A stretch of DNA of 64,000 nucleotides from JAPSGM01 sp036556985. GTDB taxonomy: Bacteria; Chloroflexota; Limnocylindria; QHBO01. Location of the stretch: NCBI GenBank assembly GCA_036556985.1, contig DATBIK010000007.1, positions 1-64,000 of the forward strand, in the 5' to 3' direction. Position 1 is the stretch's first letter. Each line of letters starts with the position of its first letter. Shown here in pieces: positions 32,589 to 41,259 of the stretch. Both the position numbers and the translations under genes were made by a program. Below the pieces are notes generated by a model, which saw nothing but the letters and a program-made list of their open reading frames with translations, had not been told where the DNA came from and ran no database searches.

Positions 32589-33299
32589 ATGGGAGCCCGC
32601 ATCCTGGTCGTCGAGGATGAGCCGCGCCTGCGCGAGCTGCTGCGGCTGTACCTCGAGCGGGACGGCCACCAGGTGACCGATGTGGGGGACGGTTCGGCGG
32701 CCATCGCCGCCTACGACGCGGAGGGTGCCGACCTCGTGGTGCTCGACCTCATGCTGCCCGGCCTGCAGGGCGAGGCCGTCCTCGGCGCGCTCCGCGAGGC
32801 GGGTGACGTGCCGGTGCTCATCACGAGTGCGAAGCGCTCGGACGCCGAGCGGATCGCCGGCCTGCGGCTCGGTGCCGATGACTACCTCGGCAAGCCGTTC
32901 AACCCGCACGAGCTCACGGCGCGGGTGGCGGCAATCCTGCGCCGGACGCAGCCCGAGGGCGCCCCTGACGACGGCGGGATCCTGTCGCTGGCCGATGGCC
33001 GGCTCGTGCTCGACCCGGCCTCGCGGCGCTACACCCTGGCCGATGGCGCCACCGGCCGGCTGACGCCGGGGGAGAGCGCCCTGCTCGTCGCCCTCGCCCG
33101 CCGACCCGGCGCGGTCCTCAGCCGCGACCAGCTGGTCGAGGCCGTGGCGCGGCGGCCGGACGAGGTGTACGGGCGCGTCGTGGACGTCCACGTCGCGAAC
33201 CTGCGCCGCAAGCTCGGCGACGATGCCGGCGACCCGTGGCTCATCGAGACGGTGCCGACCACCGGGTATCGGCTCGTGGCCAGCCGGGACGCGCCGTGA
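32589..33299 (+). CDS. OmpR/PhoB-family response regulator
   Basis: 236 residues. Receiver: ARILVVEDEPRLRELLRLYL (acidic pocket), LVVLDLMLPGLQGE (phosphoacceptor Asp), LITSAKRSDA (Thr/Ser position) and DDYLGKPFNPHELTAR (Lys). DNA-binding winged helix: LTPGESALLVALARRPGAVL and DVHVANLRRKLGDD. It is followed by its kinase with a GTGA overlap. The upstream direct repeats suggest that it regulates itself and the divergent secreted-protein gene. Confidence 0.94.
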   Translation: MGARILVVEDEPRLRELLRLYLERDGHQVTDVGDGSAAIAAYDAEGADLVVLDLMLPGLQGEAVLGALREAGDVPVLITSAKRSDAERIAGLRLGADDYLGKPFNPHELTARVAAILRRTQPEGAPDDGGILSLADGRLVLDPASRRYTLADGATGRLTPGESALLVALARRPGAVLSRDQLVEAVARRPDEVYGRVVDVHVANLRRKLGDDAGDPWLIETVPTTGYRLVASRDAP

Positions 33300-34609
33300 C
33301 CGGCCGGCCGCTCTCCGTGCGGCTCGCGCTCGTCCTGTCGGGCGTGGTCGTGGCCGTCCTGCTCGTCGCCGGCCTCGCCGTGAACCGCATCGTGAGCCGC
33401 GGCCTCGAGGACCAGCTGGCCGACATCCAGCGCGACCGGCTCGGCTTCCTCGCGCAGCAGCTGGAGGACGTGGACGTCAGCCAGCCGCGCGTGGCGGCGG
33501 CCGTGCAGCGGGCCATGCAGCGGGCCGCGCGCGGATCGGGCGGTCGGATGGTCCTCCTCGACGCCGACGGCAATGAGCTCGTCACGGCCGGGAACGTGCC
33601 ACCCGGCGCGGCAACGCAACGGGTCGAGGAGGCGATCCCCGGTGATGCCGGCTGGACGCTGGCCGTCGACCTGCCCGGGGGGCGGCCGGCATTCCTCGGC
33701 GTGTTCAACGCCACGCTCCTCGTGGCCGGTGTGCTGGCCGTCGGGGCTCTCGTGCTTGCGTCTGCGCTCCTGTCCGAGCGCCTGACCCGGCCGCTGCGTG
33801 GCGTCGCGGCCGCCGCGCGCCGCCTCGGGTCCGGCGACCTTGGCGCGCGGGCAGCGGGTGGCCCGGACCGCGAGTCACAGGAGCTGGCCAGCTCCTTCAA
33901 CGCGATGGCGGAACGCCTCGAGCGCTCGGAGGCACTCCGGCGCCGCGCGGCGGCGGACATGGCCCACGACCTCGCCACGCCGGCGACGGTCCTCGAGTCG
34001 CAGCTGCAGGCCATGGTGGACGGCGTCGTGCCGGCCGACCGCGCCGAGCTTGAACGCGCCCGCTCGGCGGCAGGTGCGCTGAGCGAGGTCATCGTCCAGC
34101 TCCGCGAGCTCGTCGACGCCGAGGCTGCGGCAACCCAGCGCAGCGTCCGCCACACCTCCGTCGCCGAGATGCTCGGCGAGGCGACCCAGGCGCTCGAGCC
34201 GTACTCGCGAGAGCGCGGCGTCCGCCTGCGGACCGATCGCATCCCGGACGCCACCCTCGAACTCGACCCCACCCAGGTCGGCCGAGCGCTGCGCAACGTT
34301 CTCGCCAACGCCATCCAGCACTCGCCTGCGGATGGGGAGGTGGTCGTCTCCGCCGAGGTGCTGCCCGCCGAGGTCGTTGTGCGCGTGGCGGACTCCGGCG
34401 GCGGCATCGCCGCGGCTGACCTGCCGCACATCTTCGAGCGCTTCTACCGCGCCGATCCCTCCCGGGGCGGCAGTGCGCAGCCTTCCGGCAGCGGCATCGG
34501 GCTCACCATCGCGCGCGAGCTGCTGGCGGCGAACGGCGGCAGCGTCGAGGTGGAGCGCACCGGCTCGGACGGGACGACCTTCGCGCTGCGCCTACCGCGC
34601 GGGGTCTGA
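33296..34609 (+). CDS. HAMP-containing sensor histidine kinase with atypical H box
   Basis: 437 residues. Two membrane helices (LALVLSGVVVAVLLVAGLAV and TLLVAGVLAVGALVLASALL) flank an extracytoplasmic sensor region of ~110 residues. HAMP (RLTRPLRGVAAAARRLGSGD) leads into the HisKA region ADMAHDLATPATVLESQLQAM, in which the usual HELRTP is HDLATP; the phosphoacceptor His is kept. N box ALRNVLANAIQHSPADGE and G box GSGIGLTIARELLAANGG are intact. GTG start overlaps the regulator stop. Confidence 0.9.
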   Translation: MTGRPLSVRLALVLSGVVVAVLLVAGLAVNRIVSRGLEDQLADIQRDRLGFLAQQLEDVDVSQPRVAAAVQRAMQRAARGSGGRMVLLDADGNELVTAGNVPPGAATQRVEEAIPGDAGWTLAVDLPGGRPAFLGVFNATLLVAGVLAVGALVLASALLSERLTRPLRGVAAAARRLGSGDLGARAAGGPDRESQELASSFNAMAERLERSEALRRRAAADMAHDLATPATVLESQLQAMVDGVVPADRAELERARSAAGALSEVIVQLRELVDAEAAATQRSVRHTSVAEMLGEATQALEPYSRERGVRLRTDRIPDATLELDPTQVGRALRNVLANAIQHSPADGEVVVSAEVLPAEVVVRVADSGGGIAAADLPHIFERFYRADPSRGGSAQPSGSGIGLTIARELLAANGGSVEVERTGSDGTTFALRLPRGV

Positions 34610-34613
34610 AACG

Positions 34614-35216
34614 CTAGGGTGCCACCGGGTCCCAGGCGCGCCGGCGCGGCAGCGCCAGCCACTCCTCGCGCAGGATCGACATCACGTCGACGTCGTGGTG
34701 CTGCCCGCGGTGGAAGCGGGCGTGGCGGAGCGTGGCATCGGTCTGGAATCCCGCCTTCTCGTACGAGCGCCTGGCGCGGGGGTTGTAGTCGAAGACCTGG
34801 AGATAGATGCGCTCGAGCCGGAGCTCGCCGAAGCCGAAGTCGACGATGCAGTTCACCGCGTCGGTGCCGTACCCCCGGCCGATGTAGCGCGGGTCGGTCA
34901 TGACGATCGCCATCTCGGCCTGGCCGTTCTCCGCATCCAGGTTGCGAAGGCTGCAGTTGCCGATGGGGCGACGGTCGCCGAGCGCGCAGATCGCGAAGGA
35001 CCACAGCGTCTTTCCCTGTTGAGAGATGACCATCTGCGCGAACTCGCTCGCCCCGTCGATGCTGACCGGGATCTTCAGTCCCATGGTGTGCGCGATCTCC
35101 GGGTCATTGACCGCGGGCGGATCGTCCATGAAGTCGGCCCGCTCCATGGCCCGCAGCCAGACGAGGTCGCCACGCAGCATGGGTGGTGGTTCGGGGGCTG
35201 CCTCCGTCTCCGGCAT
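34614..35216 (-). CDS. RimJ/RimL-type GNAT N-acetyltransferase
   Basis: 200 residues: LRGDLVWLRAMERADF, RPIGNCSLRNLDAENGQAEM, DPRYIGRGYGTDAVNCIVDF (acetyl-CoA loop GRGYGT) and LQVFDYNPRARRSYEKAGFQ, all typical of the Acetyltransf_3 branch that modifies ribosomal proteins or small amines. The start is ATG at 35216, because TATCAT sits 7 nt upstream on the minus strand; an ATG three codons earlier overlaps that hexamer. Confidence 0.88.
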   Translation of the reverse strand: MPETEAAPEPPPMLRGDLVWLRAMERADFMDDPPAVNDPEIAHTMGLKIPVSIDGASEFAQMVISQQGKTLWSFAICALGDRRPIGNCSLRNLDAENGQAEMAIVMTDPRYIGRGYGTDAVNCIVDFGFGELRLERIYLQVFDYNPRARRSYEKAGFQTDATLRHARFHRGQHHDVDVMSILREEWLALPRRRAWDPVAP

Positions 35217-35223
35217 GGCGCGC

Positions 35224-35229
35224 ATGATA
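35224..35229 (-). promoter_or_regulatory. -10 element TATCAT of RimJ/RimL-type gene
   Basis: On the minus strand TATCAT is followed by GCGCGCC (7 nt) and the ATG at 35216. It is divergent from the aldehyde dehydrogenase promoter 30 bp away. Confidence 0.5.
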
Positions 35230-35259
35230 CCGATGCCCCTGCGGTCGGGCGGCCCGCGC

Positions 35260-35265
35260 TACCAT
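35260..35265 (+). promoter_or_regulatory. -10 element TACCAT of aldehyde dehydrogenase gene
   Basis: TACCAT lies 7 nt before the ATG at 35273. Confidence 0.5.
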
Positions 35266-35272
35266 CTTGGCC

Positions 35273-36769
35273 ATGACCGAAGCCGCCATCGCCGCCGTCG
35301 AGTCGCGCCTGCTCATCGACGGCGAGTTCCGGGACGCCACCGAGGGCGCCACCTTCCCGACCCACAACCCCGCCACCGGCGAGCTGCTCGCCGACGTGGC
35401 GCAGGCCGGCCGCGCGGACGTCGATGCCGCAGTGGCCGCGGCGCGCGGCGCCTTCGACGGTGCCTGGGCGAAGACGAGCCCAGCCAAGCGGGCGCGGATG
35501 CTGTACCGGCTGGCCCAGCTCCTCGACGAGCGCACCGACGAGCTCGCCATCCTCGAGTCGCGGAACAACGGCAAGCCGAAGTGGCAGTCGGCCGCGGAGA
35601 TCAAGACCGCGGTCGCGTCGCTCGAGCTGTTCGCGGGCACCGCCCAGCACCTCTACGGACGCTCTCACGTCGTAAACCCGTCGGTGCTGACCTACACGCT
35701 GCGCGAGCCGGTGGGCGTCTGCGCGGCGATCATCCCCTGGAACTACCCGCTCATGATGGCGGTCTGGAAGGTTGCGCCGGCCCTGGCCGCCGGGAACGTC
35801 CTCGTCCTCAAGCCGGCATCGGCCACGCCGCTCTCCGCGCTCGCGCTCGGCGGGCTGGCGCTCGAGGCCGGCATCCCGACCGGCGTCCTCAACATCGTTC
35901 CCGGGCCGGGCGGCGAGGTGGGGGAGGCGCTCGCCGCGCATCCCGGGGTGGACAAGGTGGCCTTCACCGGCGAGACGGACACCGGCCGGCGCATCGCGGC
36001 CGTGGCCGCCGAGAGCCTGAAGCGGGTGAGCCTCGAGCTGGGCGGCAAGTCCCCGAACCTCGTCTTCGACGACGCGGACATCGACGCCGCGGTCCTCGGC
36101 TCGCTGTGGGCGATCTACTACTCGGCCGGGCAGTCGTGCGAGGCACGCTCCCGGATCCTCGTCCAGGACGGGGTCTACGAGCGTTTTGCGGCCGCATTCA
36201 CCGAGAAGGCCGCCGCCCTGCGGGTGGGCGACCCGCTGGCCGACGACACCCAGGTCGGCTCGCTCATCAGCCGTGCCCACGCGGCCCGGGTCCTCGGATA
36301 CGTCGAGTCTGCCGTCGACGAGGGCGGCGAGCTCCTCACCGGCGGGCCACTGGATGGATCGCTGGCGCACGGGCTCGACCCGGAGGCCTTCGTGCGGCCG
36401 ACCGTCATCGGTGCGGTCAGTAACGAGATGCGCATCGCCCAGGAGGAGGTCTTCGGCCCCGTCGTCACCCTCCAGCGCTTCGGCGACGAGGCGGAGGCGG
36501 TGCGCTGGGCGAACGACGTGCGCTACGGCCTGGCCGCCACGGCCTGGACCGGCGACTCCGCGCGCGGCCACCGGGTCGCGCAGCGCATCCGGGCCGGGGC
36601 GGTCGGCATCAACACCCCGTTCGTCGCCTTCCCCGGCATCCCGTTCGGCGGCTTCAAGGAGTCCGGCTACGGCCGGGAGCAGTCGCTCGAGGCGCTCGAG
36701 CTGTACACCGAAACGAAGGCCGTGCTGGTCGGTACCAGCCCGAAGCCGGTCAACCCCTTCGGCGCCTGA
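35273..36769 (+). CDS. NAD(P)-dependent aldehyde dehydrogenase
   Basis: 498 residues. Family motifs: CAAIIPWNYPLMMAVWKVAP (cofactor Lys), VSLELGGKSPNLVFDDADID (catalytic Glu), YYSAGQSCEARSRILVQ (catalytic Cys), EEVFGPVVTLQRF and FGGFKESGYGREQSLEALEL. It is similar to betaine-/gamma-aminobutyraldehyde-type dehydrogenases. Oxidation of an aminoaldehyde made by the FAD amine oxidase at 25.8 kb is attractive but inferred, since the genes are 8 kb apart. A TACCAT -10 lies 7 nt upstream. Confidence 0.92.
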   Translation: MTEAAIAAVESRLLIDGEFRDATEGATFPTHNPATGELLADVAQAGRADVDAAVAAARGAFDGAWAKTSPAKRARMLYRLAQLLDERTDELAILESRNNGKPKWQSAAEIKTAVASLELFAGTAQHLYGRSHVVNPSVLTYTLREPVGVCAAIIPWNYPLMMAVWKVAPALAAGNVLVLKPASATPLSALALGGLALEAGIPTGVLNIVPGPGGEVGEALAAHPGVDKVAFTGETDTGRRIAAVAAESLKRVSLELGGKSPNLVFDDADIDAAVLGSLWAIYYSAGQSCEARSRILVQDGVYERFAAAFTEKAAALRVGDPLADDTQVGSLISRAHAARVLGYVESAVDEGGELLTGGPLDGSLAHGLDPEAFVRPTVIGAVSNEMRIAQEEVFGPVVTLQRFGDEAEAVRWANDVRYGLAATAWTGDSARGHRVAQRIRAGAVGINTPFVAFPGIPFGGFKESGYGREQSLEALELYTETKAVLVGTSPKPVNPFGA

Positions 36770-36799
36770 CGGCGTCGCCATCGAACCCAGGAGGAACCG

Positions 36800-37093
36800 A
36801 TGCCCAGCGTCACCGACTTCACTTCCGAGGCGCACATGCGCGCCCTCGCCGACGCCCGCGGCTGGAACGACGGTATGGCCCTCGCGGAAGCGAACAGCGT
36901 GGTCTTCGAGTCGGTGACGGCGGAGCGGGTCATCGCCACCGTGAACGCCCCGGACGGGTCCGCGCGGGTCGAGCTCACCGCCACGGGCAGCCGCTTCGGG
37001 TACGACTGCTCGTGCTGGGACGTCCCCGAGGCCTGTCGCCACATCGTGGCCACCGCCATGGCCCTGCCGCGCTATCACGCTCCGCAGGCCTGA
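36800..37093 (+). CDS. small SWIM-type zinc-finger-like protein
   Basis: 97 residues. The C-terminal part YDCSCWDVPEACRHIVATAM has the CxC...CxH spacing of SWIM zinc fingers, preceded by a three-strand sheet (VVFESVTAERVIATVN, ARVELTATGSRFGYDC). SWIM domains bind DNA or proteins. The AGGAGG ribosome binding site is strong (AGGAGGAACCG then ATG). It lies 30 bp after the aldehyde dehydrogenase on the same strand. Confidence 0.75.
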   Translation: MPSVTDFTSEAHMRALADARGWNDGMALAEANSVVFESVTAERVIATVNAPDGSARVELTATGSRFGYDCSCWDVPEACRHIVATAMALPRYHAPQA

Positions 37094-37124
37094 TCGGCCG
37101 GAGGCGGCGCGCCGTATCGGCGGC

Positions 37125-37574
37125 ATGGCAGTCATCCGCAGCCGCACCTGGGTGGCGGCGCCCATCGACGAGGTCTTCGCCTTCTTCGACGACCCGCGCA
37201 ACCTCGGGCGGCTCATGCCGCCGCCCGTCCGCATCGAGCTGGCCGCCCTCGACCCGGCGCCACCGGCGCCGGGGACCATCCTGACCTTCCGCTACGGCAT
37301 CGGCCCGCTGCGACGGACGTGGACGGTGCAGCTCGTCGAGCGCGAGCCGCCGCATCGGTTCGTCGACGAGACGATCACGGGACCGATGGCGCGGTTCCAC
37401 CACGCGCACCGTTTCGCACCGGGGCGGCGCGGCACCTGGATCAGCGACGAGATCGCGTTCCGGGTCGGCCCGGAGGGCCGCATCGGTGCCGTGCTCGACT
37501 GGCTCGCCGGGTGGGTGATGCGGGCCACCTTCGTATGGCGCGCGGCGCGGCAGCGGCAGCTGCTGCCGGGCTAG
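37125..37574 (+). CDS. SRPBCC (START/Bet v1-like) family protein
   Basis: 149 residues with the helix-grip pattern: IRSRTWVAAPIDEVFAFFDD, PRNLGRLMPPPVRIELAALD, WTVQLVEREPPHRFVDETIT and a C-terminal helix LDWLAGWVMRATFVWRAARQ. Similar single-domain proteins bind hydrophobic ligands; some are labelled cell-division inhibitor SulA-like in databases. The ligand is not known. Spaced 31 bp after the SWIM-like gene. Confidence 0.85.
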   Translation: MAVIRSRTWVAAPIDEVFAFFDDPRNLGRLMPPPVRIELAALDPAPPAPGTILTFRYGIGPLRRTWTVQLVEREPPHRFVDETITGPMARFHHAHRFAPGRRGTWISDEIAFRVGPEGRIGAVLDWLAGWVMRATFVWRAARQRQLLPG

Positions 37575-37580
37575 GGGACG

Positions 37581-38267
37581 CTACTCCTCGAAGGGAAGTG
37601 CCCGCTCGACCGCGTCCCAGCCGGCCGCCAGCATGCGGCGCACGGTGGCGGGATCGCGGACCGGCGGGTGGTCCGGGGCGATGAGCGCGCCGGCCAGTGC
37701 CGGCAGCAGCGGTGAGAGGCCGAAGGAGGCCGCCACGAGCGCGTCACCGGCATGTGGGCCGTCGACGATCTCATACAGGGTCTCCTGCTCGAGCGTGTCG
37801 TAATGCACCCAGTACGGGTCGGTGACGGTGAGCCGATGCAGCCGCGTCCCCGCCACCAGCCGGCGCGACTCCGGCGTGGCGGGCAGCTCCGGCGCGCCCG
37901 CGTACCAGGCATGGTGCCTGGCCTGCTCCCGCTGCAGGCTGTCGGTCCAGCCCTCCCACCACGTCGCGCGTCGCGGCTCCGCCGGGTCGAGCGACAGGTT
38001 GGCGAGCACCACGAACGCGTGCGGCTCGTGCGACACGCCGGCGCAGCGCTCGTCGCAGCGCGGAAGGAAGCGCCGTGCCAGCTCGCCGATGGCGAGTCGC
38101 GCGCCCAGCCAGATGCTCGACGCCGCGGGGTGCGACTGGAGCGCCTCGGGGTTCACCAGCGCGACGACCTGCTCCCCCTCACGCATGCGATCGACCGCGA
38201 CCGAGAACGCCCGGTAGGCGTCGCGCGCGGCCGTCAGCCGGCTCGGGGGCAGCACACTGCGGGTCAT
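37581..38267 (-). CDS. hypothetical protein, 228 aa
   Basis: No family recognised. The protein is soluble, rich in Ala, Leu and Arg, and contains YRAFSVAVDRMREGEQVVAL, SIWLGARLAIGELARRFLPR, CDERCAGVSHEPHAFVVLAN and LHRLTVTDPYWVHYDTLEQE. It reads like a small metabolism or stress protein with mixed alpha/beta structure. Start at 38267 gives MTRSVLPPSRL; an in-frame extension to 38471 would overlap the divergent gene. It converges with the SRPBCC gene (6-bp gap) and faces the 38.3-38.5 kb regulatory gap. Confidence 0.65.
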   Translation of the reverse strand: MTRSVLPPSRLTAARDAYRAFSVAVDRMREGEQVVALVNPEALQSHPAASSIWLGARLAIGELARRFLPRCDERCAGVSHEPHAFVVLANLSLDPAEPRRATWWEGWTDSLQREQARHHAWYAGAPELPATPESRRLVAGTRLHRLTVTDPYWVHYDTLEQETLYEIVDGPHAGDALVAASFGLSPLLPALAGALIAPDHPPVRDPATVRRMLAAGWDAVERALPFEE

Positions 38268-38377
38268 GCTCGCTATGTGACCAAGCGCGACCGGTACTTG
38301 GCAACTACCACTATCCTCACCGCAGCCCACGGGTCCGCACGAATGGCACGCCACGCGGCCCTTCTGGGGCCTACTGG

Positions 38378-38399
38378 CACCGGTACCCGGGTACCGGTG
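38378..38399. promoter_or_regulatory. 22-bp perfect palindrome (candidate operator)
   Basis: The half-site CACCGGTACCC (38378-38388) is followed directly by its exact reverse complement (38389-38399). It lies in the 202-bp gap between divergent genes, about 56 bp upstream of the -10 of the ATPase gene at 38470. Length and perfect symmetry suggest a dimeric repressor or a cruciform-forming site. Confidence 0.6.
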
Positions 38400-38433
38400 T
38401 GCGCCCACCCCGCGGTCAGCCGGCCACCCGGTT

Positions 38434-38460
38434 GCGCCCCGCGGGGGCGCCGCGTACCGT
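38434..38460 (+). promoter_or_regulatory. promoter of the secretion-ATPase/MoxR cluster with adjacent inverted repeat
   Basis: GCGCCCC (38434-38440), a GCG loop and GGGGCGC (38444-38450) form a perfect 7-bp inverted repeat in the place of a -35 region. TACCGT (38455-38460) then lies 9 nt before the ATG at 38470. Confidence 0.45.
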
Positions 38461-38469
38461 GGCCCGACC

Positions 38470-39390
38470 ATGGACCGAGCGCTCGTCGACTGGTACCGCC
38501 GCTTTCCCGAGGGATGGTGGGGTTACCACTGGACGCTGCCGACCCCGATGAGCGCCGTGGAGATCGTCGCATCCGGCAGCCTCGACGCGCGCCTGATGGC
38601 AACCCTGTGGGCCGTGGTCGCGCGGCGTCGCGGCGTGATGCTCGCCAGCGAGGCGCCCCAAGCCGGCAAGACGACGACGCTCTCCGCCCTGGTCGACTTC
38701 CTTCCGGACGAGACGGTGGGCGTCTTCCTGCGCGGCTGGGCGCAGGACATGTCCTGGACCGATGAGATCGGCCCCGATCGCGGCTACCTGCTCGTGAACG
38801 AGCTGAGCGACCACCTGCCGATCTACGTGTGGGGCTCGAACGCGCGGGACGCCCTGCGCCTGGCCGGCAGCGGCTACGGCCTGGGGGCCACCATGCACGC
38901 CGACTCCCTCGACGAGGCGCTGGACTGCCTGCGCGACGAGCTGCGAGCCAGCGACGCCGACCTGGCCGGGATGACCGTCTACCTCCAGTACTCGGCCTAT
39001 CGCACGCCAGCCGGCATGTACCGGCGCGTCGAGGAGGCCTGGCACCTGCGGACCGATGCGTCCGGGCGCCTCGCGCCCGTCCGGCTGGCGGCCCTCGAGG
39101 GCGGCCGCTCGCCGAGCCTGACCGGGGCGCAGCGGCTGCCCGTCCCGCCAATGCTGTCGGACGACGGAGGCCGCGGCGCCCGTCGCCTCGTCCACGACCC
39201 GGACGCATACGCGGTGCTGGCCGCCAGCCTGGGCCTGGCTGCCGAGGCCCTCGAGCGCGAGCTCTCCGAGCGGGCGACGTACCTGGCGACGCTCGAGCAG
39301 CGTGGGCTATGCGGCCCCGCCGAGGTGGCGTTCGCGGCCCGCTACTATCCGGACCTGCCCCCGAACCGATCCCAAGGAGCCGGCGCATGA
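38470..39390 (+). CDS. stand-alone VirB11/GspE-like secretion-ATPase-fold protein
   Basis: 306 residues. The P-loop region LASEAPQAGKTTTLSALVDF (about 57-76) keeps GKTT but not the leading GxxG. YLLVNELSDHLPIYVWGSNA (about 114-133) takes the Walker B place. SGYGLGATMHADSLDEALDC (about 134-153) matches the His box of type II/IV secretion ATPases, whose usual form is ATLHANSxxEAL. The normal N-terminal domain and hexamer arginine fingers are not obvious. There is no pilus or secretion gene nearby; instead the stop overlaps a MoxR-type ATPase start (ATGA). It may have been recruited as a regulator or motor for that system. The family assignment is from motifs only. Confidence 0.6.
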   Translation: MDRALVDWYRRFPEGWWGYHWTLPTPMSAVEIVASGSLDARLMATLWAVVARRRGVMLASEAPQAGKTTTLSALVDFLPDETVGVFLRGWAQDMSWTDEIGPDRGYLLVNELSDHLPIYVWGSNARDALRLAGSGYGLGATMHADSLDEALDCLRDELRASDADLAGMTVYLQYSAYRTPAGMYRRVEEAWHLRTDASGRLAPVRLAALEGGRSPSLTGAQRLPVPPMLSDDGGRGARRLVHDPDAYAVLAASLGLAAEALERELSERATYLATLEQRGLCGPAEVAFAARYYPDLPPNRSQGAGA

Positions 39391-40802
39391 CTCAGCCCCC
39401 CGCCATCACCACCCTCGGCGCGCTGCGCGATGCGGGCTACCGCCCCCGCAGCGTGAAGGAGGAGATGCGCGCGAACCTCGTCCGCCGCCTGCGCGACGGC
39501 GAGCCGCTGCTGCCCGGCATCCTCGGCTACGACGACACCGTGCTGCCCCAGATCGAGAACGCAGTGCTCGCCGGGCAGGACATCATCCTCCTCGGGGAGC
39601 GGGGCCAGGCGAAGAGCCGCATCGCCCGATCGCTCGTCGGCCTCCTCGACGAGTGGGTCCCGGAGCTGGCCGGTGCCGAGCTGCACGACGACCCGCTGCG
39701 CCCGGTGAGCCCGTACGCCCACGACCTCGTGCGGGAGCGCGGCGATGAGGCGCCGGTGGCCTGGCTGCACCGGGGCGCCCGCTACGGCGAGAAGCTGGCA
39801 ACCCCGGACATCACGATCGCCGATCTCGTCGGCGAGGTCGACCCGGTCAAGGTCGCAGAGGGCCGCTATCTGTCCGACGCGCTCACCATCCACTACGGCC
39901 TGCTGCCACGCACGAACCGGGGCATCTTCGCGCTGAACGAGCTGCCGGACCTCGCCGAGCGGATCCAGGTCGGCCTCCTCAACGTGATGGAAGAGCGCGA
40001 CGTCCAGATCCGTGGCTACAAGGTGCGGCTCGAGCTCGACCTGTTCGTCATCGCCTCGGCCAACCCGGAGGACTACACCAGCCGCGGCCGGATCATCACC
40101 CCGTTGAAGGACCGCTTCGGGGCCCAGATCCGGACCCACTACCCGGATGACCCGGAGGTGGAGATCGCCATCGTGGAGGCCGAGCGGACGACGTTCGCCG
40201 ACGACGCGGCGACATCGGTCCCGGTCCAGGTGCCAGGCTTCATGCGCGAGGTCGTGGCGGAGCTGTCCCAGCTCGCCCGCCGCTCGTCCGAGGTCAGCCA
40301 GCGTTCCGGCGTCAGCGTGCGCGTCACGATCGCGAACCAGGAGACGCTCCTGGCCGCCGCGCTGAAGCGCGCGGTGCGCCTGGGCGAGCCCGTCGCGGCG
40401 CCGCGCATCAGCGACCTTCCGGCGGTCGTGGCCTCGACCGCGGGCAAGATCGAGCTCGAGACGCTCGGCGACGAGACGCGCGAGGACAAGGTCATCGAGA
40501 AGCTCGTGCAGCGCGCGATCGTGAACGTCTTCAACCGCCACTTCACGCTGTCCGAGCTGGTGCCGCTCGTCGAGCGCTTCGAGGCCGGGGCCGAGGCCGA
40601 GGTGGGGGAGCTCGTCGCCAGCGATCGCCACGAGCGGCTCGTGGCGGAGATCGACGAGCTGCGCCGCGCGGTCGGCCACCTCGACGTCGGGGAGTCGCCG
40701 GCCGGCGTCGCGAGTGGCGTGGAGTTCGTGCTCGAGGGGCTGCACCTGAACCGCCGCCTGAACAAGGAGCGCCGCGGCGGCGGGGTTCGCTACGCGCGGT
40801 AG
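39387..40802 (+). CDS. MoxR/ChlI-like AAA+ ATPase
   Basis: 471 residues. Walker A is IILLGERGQAKSRIARSLVG (about 66-85), Walker B-like GIFALNELPDLAERIQVGLL has Asn-Glu instead of Asp-Glu, sensor I is FVIASANPEDYTSRGRIITP, and LKDRFGAQIRTHYPDD follows. This family pairs with VWA proteins such as the one at 41863 to form ATP-driven chelatase/chaperone machines. The start overlaps the stop of the secretion-ATPase-like gene (ATGA). The C-terminal ~110 residues (VEFVLEGLHLNRRLNKERRG) are helical. Confidence 0.88.
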   Translation: MTQPPAITTLGALRDAGYRPRSVKEEMRANLVRRLRDGEPLLPGILGYDDTVLPQIENAVLAGQDIILLGERGQAKSRIARSLVGLLDEWVPELAGAELHDDPLRPVSPYAHDLVRERGDEAPVAWLHRGARYGEKLATPDITIADLVGEVDPVKVAEGRYLSDALTIHYGLLPRTNRGIFALNELPDLAERIQVGLLNVMEERDVQIRGYKVRLELDLFVIASANPEDYTSRGRIITPLKDRFGAQIRTHYPDDPEVEIAIVEAERTTFADDAATSVPVQVPGFMREVVAELSQLARRSSEVSQRSGVSVRVTIANQETLLAAALKRAVRLGEPVAAPRISDLPAVVASTAGKIELETLGDETREDKVIEKLVQRAIVNVFNRHFTLSELVPLVERFEAGAEAEVGELVASDRHERLVAEIDELRRAVGHLDVGESPAGVASGVEFVLEGLHLNRRLNKERRGGGVRYAR

Positions 40803-40806
40803 GCCG

Positions 40807-41259
40807 ATGGCCGCGGACCCCTTCCCGACCGCGCGCTTTGCCGCGCTGGTCCGCCGCCTGCCGGCCTACGGCCGGCTCGCCTGGCGTCTCGGCCGCGATC
40901 CGCGGCTGAGCGGCGGGCGCCGCGCCGCGGTGCTGGGCGCGGCCGCCTACCTCGCCTCGCCCCTCGACCTCGTGCCGGGGATCATCCCCTTCGCCGGCCA
41001 GCTCGACGACGCCGCGGTCACGCTGCTCGGGCTGCGCTTCGCGCTGCGCGGTCTGCCGGCTGCGGAACAGGCGGCGCACCTGTCGGCCGCGGGCCTGGCA
41101 GCCCGGGACATCGACGACGACCTCGTCACGGTCGGGGCCGGCGCCGCCTGGCTCGCCCGACGCGGTGCCTCGCTCGCGGCGCGCGGCGGTCGCGCTGTCG
41201 GCCGTGCCGCCTGGCGGGCGGCGCGGGGCGGCGCACGGCGCCTGGCGCACCGCGGATGA
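40807..41259 (+). CDS. DUF1232 (YkvA-like) protein
   Basis: 150 residues. The DUF1232 core is GAAAYLASPLDLVPGIIPFA followed by GQLDDAAVTLLGLRFALRGL, which forms a membrane-associated hairpin. The C-terminus is Arg/Ala-rich (GGRAVGRAAWRAARGGARR). Function of the family is unknown. It is encoded 4 bp after the MoxR-type ATPase and overlaps the next gene (ATGA), so it belongs to the operon. Confidence 0.88.
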   Translation: MAADPFPTARFAALVRRLPAYGRLAWRLGRDPRLSGGRRAAVLGAAAYLASPLDLVPGIIPFAGQLDDAAVTLLGLRFALRGLPAAEQAAHLSAAGLAARDIDDDLVTVGAGAAWLARRGASLAARGGRAVGRAAWRAARGGARRLAHRG

